This document shows, piece after piece, positions 47,700 to 58,760 of a DNA stretch of 64,000 bases. The stretch's first letter is position 1, and each line of letters begins with the position of its first letter. The DNA lies in assembly GCA_036346205.1 (NCBI GenBank), contig JARFJB010001664.1, positions 714,501 through 778,500 of the forward strand. The letters run 5' to 3'. The notes under the pieces are model-generated. The model saw nothing but the letters and a program-made list of their open reading frames with translations. It was not told where the DNA came from and did no database searches. Made by a program: the position numbers and the translations under genes. Source of the DNA: Vesta saturnalis. Lineage: Eukaryota; Arthropoda; Insecta; Coleoptera; Lampyridae.

Positions 47700-48632
47700 A
47701 TGTTAATGTTTCTTAATAAATTATTTTTAAAATCTGGTTGTTCAAAAGAAAATTTAACAAAATATGGTAAACAACATTTTCAATGTAGGGCCACAGAAAG
47801 AATTCAATACCAGTTATATATGGGGATCTGGCTGGCCAATTTAGAGGTCCTCCTCTCTACATCCATCTTCGTGCAAAGCTCTGATTTAAATACAGGCTAA
47901 CGTTAGCATGGAAATGTGCTGGAGCACCATCTAGCTGCAACCGCTACTTTGCTCGAATATTGGGACGAACGTTCTCCAACATTTCTGACAACTCATACAT
48001 TAAAATCGCCAAAATTATAGCACGTTTAATGAACCATCAAAAAGTATGATCGTATTACTTAATCCGCAACAATCCCGCCCCATACGTTAATAGACTATCT
48101 GTGTTGGCGATCGACTGTATGGAAAAAATGGGGGTTTTCGTCATTATAATAATGAAAATTGTGTTTCTTAATCAAACGGTTATTATGAAGCGAAGAATCC
48201 TCAGAGGATAGGACAAAATTAAAAAATGTATCCATAACCCAGAAACAAAACTCCACATGTTGATAAAACTCCGTGTCAAAAAGGCCTTGATGTAATTGGA
48301 TATAGTATAGATGAACTTGTGTTTCTCCAGTATCCTTTGAATTCTACGTCTACTAACTCCAGTTTAGAATCTTATTTTACGTTAACTTACTTACGGATTT
48401 TCTATTGCAGAGGGTAATACATGACATTCATTCTTTTTGTTACCGACAACGCACTTTTCTTTAATATGTTCATATTAACGCTTCCGGTTCTGCGAAAGTC
48501 TCTAATTAGTCGTTCAAAAACAGCCTTATTCTGGATGCTAATAAATTCTTCTTGGCATTCACCAGTTACTAAAATCATGGCGATTCTTTCTTGAACTGAA
48601 TAGATTGTTACATTGGTGATAATTTTCTGCAA
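47700..48632 (-). pseudogene. ITm transposase relic, nearly full span
   Basis: Read down from 48632: YSVQERIAMILVTGECQ, then FERLIRDFRRTGSVN (helix-turn-helix), then in other frames QLHQGLFDTEFYQHVEFC and SSEDSSLHNNRLIKKHNF (first catalytic region, Asp-Glu changed to Glu-Asp), YNDENPHFFHTVDRQHR, SINVWGGIVAD, QLDGAPAHFHANVSLYLN (second Asp) and GGPLNWPARSP. The third Asp region is eroded (IEFFLWPYIENVVY). Stops and shifts throughout. It is closest in wording to the element at 58957-59970. Confidence 0.8.
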
Positions 48633-48639
48633 AAATCAG

Positions 48640-49059
48640 CACGACAAATTAATATCAAATTAAATGACAGTTATGAAATCAAAAGATGGGTTATGTGAAA
48701 AACAGCCATAACCGTCTTGATTTATTAGAAAGGTATTCAGTATAGCGCCTAATTAAAAAACGCAAAAAAATTACGTTATTGTTGAGAATAGGTATAGGAA
48801 GCCCTAATATAGATCTAAAGACATTAAAATGTTATGGCACAATTAAGAATTACATACATACCATTTAAATTTATTAAGATAATCTAATTTAAAGGCGATC
48901 AAATTTGATCTCAATTTTTTTTTCTCCCTGTATGTATATTAAATTAAAAACGAACTCTTTGGGTGTATAGTTCGTTTAATAATATTTGTGAAACGAGAGT
49001 AAAACAAATATATTAAATTGTTATATTTTCTATTGCAATTTCATTAAAAAAAATATAGC
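48640..49059. other. No recognised feature
   Basis: An AT-rich gap of about 420 bp between an ITm relic and the Penelope-like fragment, with no frame, repeat or RNA signature. Confidence 0.5.
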
Positions 49060-50165
49060 TTTGACATGGCTCTTTTGATTGATGAACCATGTATAATCTG
49101 CAATATCTTAAAATTGTATTTAAAACGGCCCCCGTCATACCAGCAATAAATCTTTTAAAAATATTCAACCGTTTGTCTTAGGTACCTTGTATATATGGTA
49201 TTATTGCTGTGTCTTTAGCTTCTTCTTTCTCGGTTACCCTTTCCCTGTTTAGGTTAGATGTTAGAGCGCAGTAGCCATTTTCTTTAAGTGTTTTAGCGAT
49301 ATTTTCTATTTATCTTTTCAAGTCCTTATATGAAAGTGTTACGATTCCCTTGCAGAAGTGCACGACTATTTAGATGATCAACGAATTCATCCATCTTATG
49401 CTTGCCGTACTGCCAAACTACTAAAGTATCGTCCACGTATCTAAGCCACATCCTAGGTTTTTCTGTGAATTCGGATATAGCTTGATCTTCGAAATCTTTC
49501 ATGTATATATTGCTCACTATGGGTGACAGTGGGAACATATCACTGTCTTAAACTATTTTCGGTAGAATTTGTCTTCTATATGGACGTATGTAGTTCTTAC
49601 GCGTATTGTCAGAAGTTCTCTTATTTTGTTTACCGAGAGTTGTGTGCGTTCGTCCCTTTTCCATCCTTTTCAAACCTGATCCTTATGACAGTGCCTTAAC
49701 TGTGAGCGCATTTGTGAATAAGCTGACTATGTCGAAGCTTACCAGTATGTCTTCGTGGTTAGGTTACAAGCTTCTGATAGTGTCCTCGAAGTACTGCGTA
49801 TACTTGACCACAGACTCGGTTTTCCCCGGTAAGGGTGTGATGATGCCTAGCAGATAGTGTGCTAATGGGTGACATGGCCAACTTCTCCAGCTCACAATTG
49901 GTTTCAGAGGAATTACTTCCTTATGGATCTTTGGTAGGCCGTACTGATGCGGAGGTTTGCTGTACTGTGGGGTGAGTTTAGTTCTCTGGTATCGAAGAAA
50001 TCTCGCTTGCGCTTTGTTAGCGCCTGGTATATCTGTCTTTCGATTAATGGTGTGAGGTCTTCTGGTATTTGTTTGTATTCGCCCCAGTCCAGTAGTTGTA
50101 GGATCTTACTGTTGTAAGTCTCCATATCCATTACCACAGTCGCGTTTCTTCTGCCTGCCGGGAGA
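49060..50165 (-). pseudogene. Penelope-like element fragment (reverse transcriptase)
   Basis: From 50160 on the minus strand: GRRNATVVMDMETYNSKILQ and EDLTPLIERQIYQALTKRKR, the linker typical of Penelope-like RTs. Next come YGLPKIHKEVIPLKPIVS and SFDIVSLFTN-like words between 49910 and 49640. Then 49538-49326 reads PLSPIVSNIYMKDFEDQAIS and MWLRYVDDTLVVWQYGKHK, where YVDD is the catalytic box. Further down, AIIPYIQGT belongs to the region after RT. No GIY-YIG endonuclease is visible past 49060, so the element is truncated. Several frame changes. Confidence 0.82.
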
Positions 50166-50796
50166 ATTTACAATAACATCATTTTAAGAGGAACAAAGAA
50201 CATTATGTTTTTGACCTGCCTTAGCTGCTTTAGTTTCCCTCGAACAAGATAATCCAGGTGAGATCACCAATATAAGTATTACTCCCAATTTAATTGTCTA
50301 TAACTCCCAGAAGTGAATGTCATCTATGAACGTTATACGTCACTGTTGAACACCAGTCACTTCTTCAGTAAAATATTAGGAAATTGCAATTGGTTGCATA
50401 CAAGGGTTGGCTAATGATTTGCTTTAAGTTTAAATGCAGAACGCGAATTTTAGATTACGAAAAATTTTTATGTCGCCCTGTGCAAATTGGAGTAAATAAC
50501 ACTACATCGGGATGCTCAAACTGAGCACACCTTTAGTCCTTTCGGTAGCCGGATTTACTTTTTGAAAGAGCATGTTCTCAATCCTCTGCTTTTCTGATTA
50601 CTATCGTCCCTAAAAAGGATACCTCTAATACGTTGTACTCGTACCATTGGTGAGAATTTCACATCTGGTTGGTACGCTATTCGCAACAGTTACGTTGATA
50701 TAACATTATCTGATTAAATTAACTACACACCTCCCTGTGAATTTAGTAAACCAAATGTATTTCCTATGTTTTAACCTAAGTAGAACTTCTATACTA
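50166..50796. other. Region upstream of the Penelope-like fragment, unassigned
   Basis: It may include the element's own leader: agaagtgactggtgttcaac, read on the minus strand near 50342-50370, has the style of Penelope terminal repeats. This is a weak suggestion. No coding frame. Confidence 0.3.
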
Positions 50797-51269
50797 TACA
50801 GGTTGTTCCTCAATTATATGCCGATACTGAAGGGTACATAACAAACTAAGACTTTTTTTCTTATAAACCTATCTCCTCAAACGCACCGTTTTTGAGATAC
50901 AGGATGTCACAGTTTAATTTTTTTTCGTTTTTTGTCAATAACTCGAAAACAGTTTGAGATACACCTCCAAGCTTTTATCCACGTTTTTTTACTTGAAAAT
51001 AGCCTTATTTGATTACAAGTATTTGAAAAATTCAGTCGCGTAGATTTTAGGTACATTGTAAGTTTTAATCCCCCTAACTTCTTAGCCACTGAAACAAATC
51101 AGATTTTAACATACTTAATTGAACCGCCAATGTTTTCTATACAAAAAGTTACTCTTGGTTAAAAGCGCTAAAGTTAACTGTTTTTGAGGAAAATGGCCAT
51201 TTAAGAAAAGAAAACACCGTTTTTAGAATATTGTATTAACAATTTATTAAGACTACAGTTAATACAAAA
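50797..51269 (+). mobile_element. ITm element left-end non-coding region
   Basis: The segment begins tatacaggttgttcctcaat and continues with text common in insect ITm ends (gagatacaggatgtcacag, gtcaataactcgaaaac). It precedes the foldback at 51270 and the transposase relic at 51527 and probably belongs to the same element. A matching right end was not found. Confidence 0.4.
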
Positions 51270-51429
51270 ATGTCAACAAAAACCTACATTATTATTAAAC
51301 ACAAAACAAACGTTACAGTAAGTGTTTCATATAAGCTTGGTGATTTTAAATGCGTTTCGCTAAATGAAACACTTAATGTAACGTTTGTTTTGTGTTTAAT
51401 ACCTACATAATGTAGGTTTTGCTAACATT
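51270..51429. repeat. Foldback structure, arms about 61-66 bp
   Basis: The left arm 51270-51330 and right arm 51364-51429 are near-perfect reverse complements around a 33-base loop. The shared core is aacacaaaacaaacgttaca. The right arm has an extra six bases and its own small palindrome acctacataatgtaggt. It sits between an ITm-like left end and a transposase relic. Confidence 0.9.
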
Positions 51430-51526
51430 TTTTTCTACTCTTATATACATAACACATGAATAACGAAACACTCTACTATATGTGTAAATTCTCCATTACG
51501 TAATACCGTTACGTAATGAAATTAGA

Positions 51527-51947
51527 ATTAGAATTTTTCCACAAGATCACCAAAAGCGTATGGAATTTTGTGAAGATATGATAAATCGGGCTAATGAAAA
51601 CGAAAGATTTATTGAAAATATTTTGTTTACCGACGAGTGTTCTTTTAACTTACATGGCCATCACAATCCGTTTGTCGCTGTTGGTTACTCTCGGGAAAAC
51701 AAACACATTAGTATTCCTTAACGGACACAATACCCCCAAAAAGTTCATTTGTAGGCAGGAATTTTAGGCAATTCCATAATTGGTTCAGGAATGACCGTAC
51801 TAACAATTTGGATGAACTTCGTGTCAAAATTACAGACTCTTTAAACAGCATCACCCAAGAAATGTTAGCACCCGAACTGAATTTTATCACAGATTGGGTT
51901 ACTGCCTTGCACAAGGTAGAGGTCTTTTCAAAAATCTTATAAAGTAG
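51527..51947 (+). pseudogene. ITm transposase relic with internal deletion
   Basis: It opens inside the gene with QDHQKRMEFCEDMINRANEN, then NILFTDECSFNLHGHHNP with the first catalytic Asp, then SIPxRTQYPQKVHL and AGILGNSIIG. At about 51790 it jumps to the C-terminal part: NNLDELRVKITDSLNSITQE, then GYCLAQGRGLFKNLIK with a stop at 51945. The second and third catalytic residues are deleted. The end matches the 45080 relic (GYCLWQNRGLFKYIS). Confidence 0.8.
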
Positions 51948-51949
51948 AG

Positions 51950-52421
51950 TTTTGAAAAAAGTGTGTTCTGTTCATTTTTAAAAATTAAAAAATTAAAGAA
52001 TTATAATGCTAAAGCTAAACCTTAAACTTCAGTTATACTATCAATGTAAATGTTATTGTTCTTGTTTGTAGCTCTAGTAAGTTTCTTCTTGGTTCTTCTT
52101 ACGAGTAGCAATCGAACCATTTCATAAATTCACAATTACAATAAATTTCGATGTTTCAGGTATTATGATTTTATGTTTAAGTGTAAGGTATTTACTTAAT
52201 ATTTTTAAAGAACACGCGACTTTTCAACATCATTTTAATTGCTTTGGTTTCGTTAGAAATGTTGAAGCTAGATTGAAGGAGAGTTAAGTAGTTCATATTT
52301 TGTGCCTACACGCAAATATGTACAAGTGGCAATATCAGTAAAGTTATGTCTCTCTCACACTCATGTGTGGGTTTCTTTCTGGCTTATTAGAAGTCAGACC
52401 CGCAATAATGTGTTTCTATAC

Positions 52422-52424
<3 letters not shown>
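51950..52424. other. No recognised feature
   Basis: An AT-rich gap between a transposase relic and a (TA)n array, without recognised coding text. Confidence 0.5.

Positions 52425-52516
<92 letters not shown>
52425..52516. repeat. (TA)n microsatellite
   Basis: A pure TA array of about 92 bp, 245 bp left of the next ITm terminal repeat. Confidence 0.95.
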
Positions 52517-52520
<4 letters not shown>

Positions 52521-52761
52521 GATATTTTATCATAAAAGATAGAAAAAAAGTTTAAGAAGCAAAATTACTCTACATTCAATTATTAATAATGCTACATATT
52601 CAGAAAAACAAATTACATAAAAACAAAAGAGCATCGCAAGACAAATGATTTTTTTAAATGGAACGGGTACTTTTTTTTAATATTCTGAAAGAGCTTTGAA
52701 TTCTCTTTACAATGATACCAAATAAGTTACTATTATTTTGGCAATTATAGTCACAACATTT

Positions 52762-54126
52762 CTTTAAAGTTTGTTTTCTGTATTCCTATAAATACGAATA
52801 AAACAACAACAAAACAGTAGACTTGGAAAACAAAAAAAAAGCTGTAACAGATACAAACTACATCACTACATTATTACTTAGAATCACGTGAAAAAGACAA
52901 AAACATGAATTAGATGAGATGTTCGAAGTGACTCCCATTATTTTGAACACATAGTCGGGCTCTTCTTAGTAAATTTTTGCGTACCTTTTGTAACATGTAA
53001 GGAGTTATTTGACGGCAGACTTCAGTAATTCCATTTCTGAGATTCTCAAGGTTTTCGGGAGCTGTCACATAAACTATTTGTTTAACGTATCCCCAAACGA
53101 AAAAATCCAAAATCGAAAGATCGGGCGACCTGGCCGGCCAAGGAACTGGACCACCATTCGCTATCCAATTATTACTAAACATTTCACGTAAAACATCTTT
53201 AACAACTTGAATTATGTGGAGGTGCCCCATCCTGCTGAAACCACATATCTCGCCGAATAGCTACTGGTACGTCATCCAGCAAGTCATGAAACTCATTTAT
53301 AACAAAGTTCCTATACCTATCACCTGTAAGAGTTCCTTCATAAAAATAAGGACCCATTACAAAATCATTCACAACGGCGAGCCATACGTTAACAGAAAAT
53401 TATTTTGATATCTGCATGGTCGTAATTGTCTAGGATTTATGTCATCCCAGTAGTGGTCGTTTTTCCTATTGGATATACCATTTCTTGTAAAGCATGACTC
53501 ATCTTTCCAAACTATGACATTAATTAAATGACTTATTAATCAGCCATTCACAAAACGTTATTCGCGTTGCTGGTCGCCGTCATTTAGTCCTTGCACTAAT
53601 TTAACCTTGTAAGGCTTTATTTCGTTCCTTTTAAGTATTAAAAACATCTTGTAGTAGGTAAATCCTAAATCAACCATTGCTTCGCGTATGGAATTCCGAG
53701 CATGCGCTCGAAAGTACGCCAAAACAACAATTTCATCATTTTCTATAACACCTCGCCGATCTCTTTGCTGCACTGGTTTTGCACTAACACCGCCCGTTCT
53801 GCGTAATTTTGCTTCCAGTCTAGTAACAATTCGAGGATGTGGTTACCTCGTCACTCGGGATACAAATTCAAATACATTGCACTTGCCTCCAGCATATTAT
53901 CATTGCACCGAATAAAAACTCTTAAGATATCCATTTTTTCATCATTTGTGTAATTATTATTTGCTTGCATTGTGATAGGTAATATTACGAGCACTGAACA
54001 ATAATTTAACTGTCACAAACAATGCTCTAATATTGACAATTGTTTTTCATTTGTTTCCCAAGGCTACTGTTCCAATTTTGTTGTTTTTGTTCGTATTTAT
54101 AGGAACACAGAAATCAAACTTTAAAA
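52762..54126 (-). mobile_element. ITm transposon with terminal inverted repeats
   Basis: The ends 52762-52830 and 54057-54126 are imperfect inverted repeats of about 70 bp sharing tttaaagtttg, ttcctataaatacgaa and agtagncttgg. They bracket the transposase relic 52910-53970, so the 1.37-kb unit is one element. On the right the repeat is followed within seven bases by (TA)n; on the left it is not. Confidence 0.85.
52910..53970 (-). pseudogene. ITm transposase, full span but frameshifted
   Basis: The ATG at 53970 gives MQANNNYTNDEKMDILRVF, then CNDNMLEASAMYLNLYPE. A later open piece (53773-53558) reads VIENDEIVVLAYFRAHARNS and DLGFTYYKMFLILKRNE, the helix-turn-helix part. Near 53400 FSVNVWLAVVNDFVMGPYF follows, then MWFQQDGAPPHNSS with the second catalytic Asp, and in 53230-52910 WPARSPDLSILDFFVWGYVK with the third, then RRARLCVQNNGSHFEHLI. 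The first catalytic region is eroded. At least four frame changes. Confidence 0.82.
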
Positions 54127-54127
54127 A

Positions 54128-54277
<150 letters not shown>

Positions 54278-54525
54278 ATGTGCCATCGCTTAAAAAACCA
54301 TACTGGGAGATAGTAACCAGGAAAAAACGTAATAGAAATGTGGTAATCGGTAGCAGTCATACAATTGCACCAAGGGGGCCACGATAGGGGCTAAGGCCCA
54401 AGAGGCTAGATTCTGCACCAAAAGGGCTCTAATTAAAGTAAAAATTTCATCAAGGATTGAAAATGCCCTCCAAAAAGAAGCCATAGGGGTGGAAAAATAC
54501 GATCCCCACGTGGGCGCATAATAAA

Positions 54526-56905
54526 GTGGAAGGTGGTTTTCCCCAGATAATCCAAGATAGCGGCGACAAGTGCCTGTGTTCTACTAACAACTTAACGTGG
54601 GTTTTCGAATATCTTTACAACTTAACTATGCATATTTTAATTTGCGGTGATTTCAATTTCGACACGTATAAAAACAAATCTTTTAAAATGTTATGCAATT
54701 TGTTGGTCGGTTACAATTGTAAGCCGATAATAAATTGGCCCACACGAATCTCACGTTCGTTCTCGAGTATAATTGATCGAATTGTCATATATTTCTCTAA
54801 TGATGGCACGTGTTGTGTTTTAGATATCTGACCACAGACATGTGCTGCTTGAATTAAATATATTTTTATCACAAAAATATTGCGTTAACGGTAAATTTGT
54901 TTTTAAAAGGAACTTTTGTACATCTAACGTTGAGCGTTTTGAGGATGCTTTTGGAAGCGAGAATTGGACCGCAGTAGAAATCCATAATGATTTTAAAGAT
55001 GCTTTTAATACATTTTATGATACTCTGCTGCATTATTTCGAGGTCAGTTTTCCTAAACGTAAATTCAGTGTTAAAAATGGAAATAAAAGCCAAAATAAAA
55101 CATCGACAGCTAGTTAATAAAACCAAAAGGAATTACTATCAAAAGAAAATGTCTGGTGCCAAGAATAATACTCGTGCATTATGGAATACTGTTCATGAGC
55201 TAACAAACAGATCTGGTAGTAGTAATTTGATTAACTATAAATTAAAAGTTAAAGGTCAAGTGGTAGATAACTTGAATATTATTGCATTCGAATTTAATAA
55301 ATATTTTATCGAATCTCCTCTTGAGATTGTTAAAAAAATAAATACTACATGCGCACCTCCCGAGTATAAAGAAATGTGTATTGGGCGTACATTGTTTTTG
55401 CACCCTTTTAGTGAAATTGAATTATTTAACTTGATTAATTCAAAATTAAAAAATAAACGTTCAGCAGGTTCTGATGAGATCCCTATATTTATTGCTAAAA
55501 GGAGCCTTTGTTTTATATTGCTCCCATTAACTTATCAGGTTCTTTATGACGGGTAATTTTCCGGAGAGATTAAAAACTGGTAAGGCGGTGGCTATTTAAA
55601 AAAAGGGTGGTACCTCCTCATTAGTCAAACTATAGACCCATAACAGTATCTGAAAGTCTATCAAATGTTTTTGAAAATACTTTGTTAGATCGACTTACAA
55701 AGTTCGTGAAAGGATGTAATATCCTTAGGACTAATCAACACGGTTTCCGGAAAGATAAATCAACTTCCACAGCTTTGTACAATTTTTATAATATATTTAT
55801 ACTTATGCAATATATAGGATCTGATGAATGTCCTGCAGGAATTTTTTGCGATTTAAGTAAGCCATTATACTGTATCAATGATTCTAAACTGATAAAAATT
55901 TTGGGCTACTATGGGATCTCTTACTTCGATATCCTCCTTTTTGTCTGATAGGTACCAGCTGTCTGCTGCTTGTATTCAAATACTACTAACGTGTCAAATA
56001 GCATTTCTGAAAAATTGCTGGTCACGATGGGAGTCCCTCAAGGAACTGTACTCAGCCGGGTATTATTAATTTTATATATTAATCAAATAAGTGAGGTAAT
56101 CCGTGGTGAGCATGTGTTGTACGCTGATGACATCTCTCTATTAGTTTCCGATTCAGACAATACCCTACTTGAAGCGAAATGTACTATGTCACTAACAAGT
56201 ATTGCTAACTATATAAATGATATTGGACTGTTCTTCAATACGGGAAAAACTTTGCTTACACAGTTCCATAACCCTCTAAAGAAAACCAGTAGGTTCAATA
56301 TCTTTGTTAATGGCAATTTCATATCATGTAGCTCTTCATGTCCTAAATTTCTTGACATTACTATCTTGATAGTACACTATCACTCCATCTACATTGTGAC
56401 AGGTTGGCCTCTAAATTTAGTACTTTATCATACGCTTTTAGGCATCTTCAAAGCGTTTTGGATACAAAAAATTAATCTCTATTTACCACGCGCAAATTGA
56501 TAGTCGATTACGTTATTATATATGTCTGTGGGGTAACTGTTCTCATGCCAAATCAGTTTTTATAGCCCAAAAAAGCGATTTTACGAATAATGGCAAACAT
56601 TTGTAATACAGAATCCTGTGGAAATATTTTGAAAAATTTTTGGCATATTGACATTACGCGCCATATATACATATATTTGAGGTATGCTTGTATGTTTTTA
56701 AATGCAAGAAAGAATACCCCTGCAGTAAAGATATTCATTGCTTCAGTACTAGAAAGCAAAATAAGTATTACGTTCCTTTTGCAAGATGTAATTCCACTGT
56801 TAGAGCGCTTAGTGTAATGGGACTTAAAATTTTCAATTGTTTGCCTGATAGCGTGGAAACCATATAAAATGAAAATGTTTTAAACATTATGATTTTGAAA
56901 AAACA
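54526..56905 (+). pseudogene. Non-LTR retrotransposon ORF2 (EN C-terminus plus RT)
   Basis: An endonuclease half: HILICGDFNFDTYKNK, NWPTRISRSFSSIIDRIV and, in the next frame, ISDHRHVLLEL, the SDH catalytic end of APE-type endonucleases (54630-54860). A linker follows (55140-55300), then RT blocks: SAGSDEIPIFIAK, NFPERLKTGKAVAI, FRKDKSTSTALYNF, VTMGVPQGTVLSRVLLILYI and HVLYADDISLLVSDSD with an intact YADD (56100-56150). Late C-terminal text near 56590-56900 (TLPAIYIYEVCLYV-like, FNCLPDSVET) is the usual end. Frames change about eight times. The endonuclease N-terminus is missing. Jockey/CR1-like, clade unresolved. Confidence 0.85.
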
Positions 56906-58060
56906 GTTAATACAATGTTTTGATATATTTTCAATTTCTTTATCAATGTCTGGCCACCAAAAATATGATCTTGATATTTCTGTCATTCTCGTTGTGTCTA
57001 AATGACTAGCGTTCGTACATTACATTATTTTTTTTAATTTTTTGGTATTATGACTCTGTACCTCAAATACACTCTTTCTCAATACTGACTTCATTTTTTC
57101 GTTTCACATACGGTTCGTGTTCTCTGTCCCAATCATTTCTTTCTGGGCAACCATCTCTACAGTACCTTGTAATATCACATAACATTTTGTTTTAGTTTCA
57201 GTTTGTACCGTTTGCTAATTTGATGTATTTAATTTTGAATTATTTATAGTTCACTGTATTAGATTCGAAACTTTAGTCAATTATTTCACTATTTTTAACA
57301 CTGCTGTTTTAGTGCTTGGTAACTTGAGATGAATAATCTGCTGGATTGATTGTTTTTGGATTTTATATGTTGAATTTCATAATTAAAACCACTTCTGAAA
57401 ATTGACCAATATTGTAAACGCCTCGCTGGTATACCATATTTTGGTCCTAATATTTTTGCCAATGCTTCATTATCAGTTTGTAAAATGAATTTATATCCAA
57501 ATAACTCGTAATATTTATTCACTCCAAAAACGATTGCCTCCTTCTCCAAGGTAGGTATTTAATTTGGGTATCAATTAATTGTTTGCTTGCGAATGCTACT
57601 GGTTTTATAATGTTATTACTGCCTTTTATGGAAATAACTGCGGCTACACCACTATCTGCTGAATCACAAGTTAAAATGATTATTGAATTTTTATCAAAAT
57701 GTGATAAAGGAAATGTGTTCGCGAGAGTTTTTTTTTTATTTCCTGGAATGAATTATTACATTTTTCTGTCCAATCGAATTTATCCTTTTTTAAACAATCA
57801 TGCAATGGTTTTAATATTATTGCCATGTTTTGTAAAAATCGGTTGTAGTAGTTGGTTTTTCCTAGTAATGATTTAAGCATTTTAACATTTTCCGGTCGTG
57901 GTAATGACAACACAGGTTCTATTTTACTTTTTATAATTTTCACTTCAAATCCAAAAATGACTAATCCTTCCTCAGAAAATATACATTTATTTATTTTTAA
58001 TCCTGACTCCTTGAGTCGTAGTATCTGTTTTAATTTCTCATCTGTTTCTGACAATGTTTT

Positions 58061-58062
<2 letters not shown>
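56906..58062 (-). pseudogene. Gypsy fragment (RT end, RNase H, integrase zinc finger)
   Basis: On the minus strand from 58062: LKINKCIFSEEGLVIFGFEV, SLPRPENVKMLKSLLGKTNY, ILKPLHDCLKKDKFDWTEKC (RT end and connection). Then DSADSGVAAVISIKGSNNI and 57549-57295 with EKEAIVFGVNKYYELFGYKF, LQTDNEALAKILG, YWSIFRSGFNYEIQHIKSK (RNase H). Near 56986 is MTEISRSYFWWPDIDKEIEN and ISKHCINC, the His-His-Cys-Cys finger of integrase. It stops there, against the 3' end of the plus-strand non-LTR element. The RT catalytic part is missing at the (TA)n side. A different gypsy lineage from elements A-C. Confidence 0.85.

Positions 58063-58141
<79 letters not shown>
58063..58141. repeat. (TA)n microsatellite between gypsy fragment and SINE-like sequence
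   Basis: A 79-bp TA array lies exactly at the cut end of the gypsy RT fragment. The other side is the body of a tRNA-derived SINE-like sequence, of which it may be the tail. Confidence 0.92.
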
Positions 58142-58146
<5 letters not shown>

Positions 58147-58302
58147 AATAAAATTGGTTTATAAGCAAAAGTTCAATTTAATAATCATTAATTGTATTTT
58201 ATTTAAAATTAACTTTTAGTACATACAGTAAAGATTAACTCGAGTAGCACTTGAACCCACGACCTTCACTTTGCTAGAGCTATCTGAGCTATCGAGGAGG
58301 CA
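58142..58302 (-). mobile_element. SINE-like sequence with tRNA-derived head
   Basis: On the minus strand, gcctcctcgatagctcagat begins the head. Next come an A-box-like tagctcagatagc (58279-58291) and, about 20 bases further, a B-box-like gtgggttcaagtgc (58247-58260), the internal RNA polymerase III promoter layout of a tRNA. About 15 bases of a normal tRNA are missing, so it is not a functional tRNA gene. An AT-rich body follows to 58142 and then (TA)n. A tRNA pseudogene is the alternative. Confidence 0.55.
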
Positions 58303-58379
58303 AGTCACAATCGATTCAAGCTTGAACTGTTCCCTAGCTACGATGTATTATAATTTTTATACGTAGAGTGAAGGATCAC

Positions 58380-58414
58380 AGTCAACTTTTTGTGATATTC
58401 ACAAAAAGTTGACT
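58380..58414. repeat. Perfect inverted repeat, 16-bp arms
   Basis: agtcaactttttgtga, then tat, then the exact reverse complement. It lies between the SINE-like head and the next ITm element and could form a cruciform or hairpin. No coding region is nearby to support a terminator role. Confidence 0.9.
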
Positions 58415-58760
58415 GCTTTTAAGATATTTTGTATTTTGTGAAAATGTAGTAATAATTTCGACACGTTTGTAGTTAAATTTTTCATGAGCGCTTCTATACT
58501 AAATTTGGGCACTGTTCAACTAATTGAATAAGTTTCATGTTGCATTTGTGAAAAATTGATTATATTATACAAGGTGTTCAAAAATGTTGACATTACATTG
58601 TCAATATTTAATTTGCAATAACTTGGTTATTTCAAATGCAATCCGCTGTATTTTATATCAACGTCAGTTGTAGAATTTTATTCTCTATCAAACGATATTA
58701 CACTTCCCTATAGCTAAATATTACAGTTCTCATGAAAAACTCACATTTAGTGAAAGTGCA

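Noticed and set aside
58237..58302. Functional tRNA gene
   Set aside because: About 15 bases are missing between the A and B boxes and no proper anticodon arm or acceptor stem can be drawn; SINE head or tRNA pseudogene is more likely.
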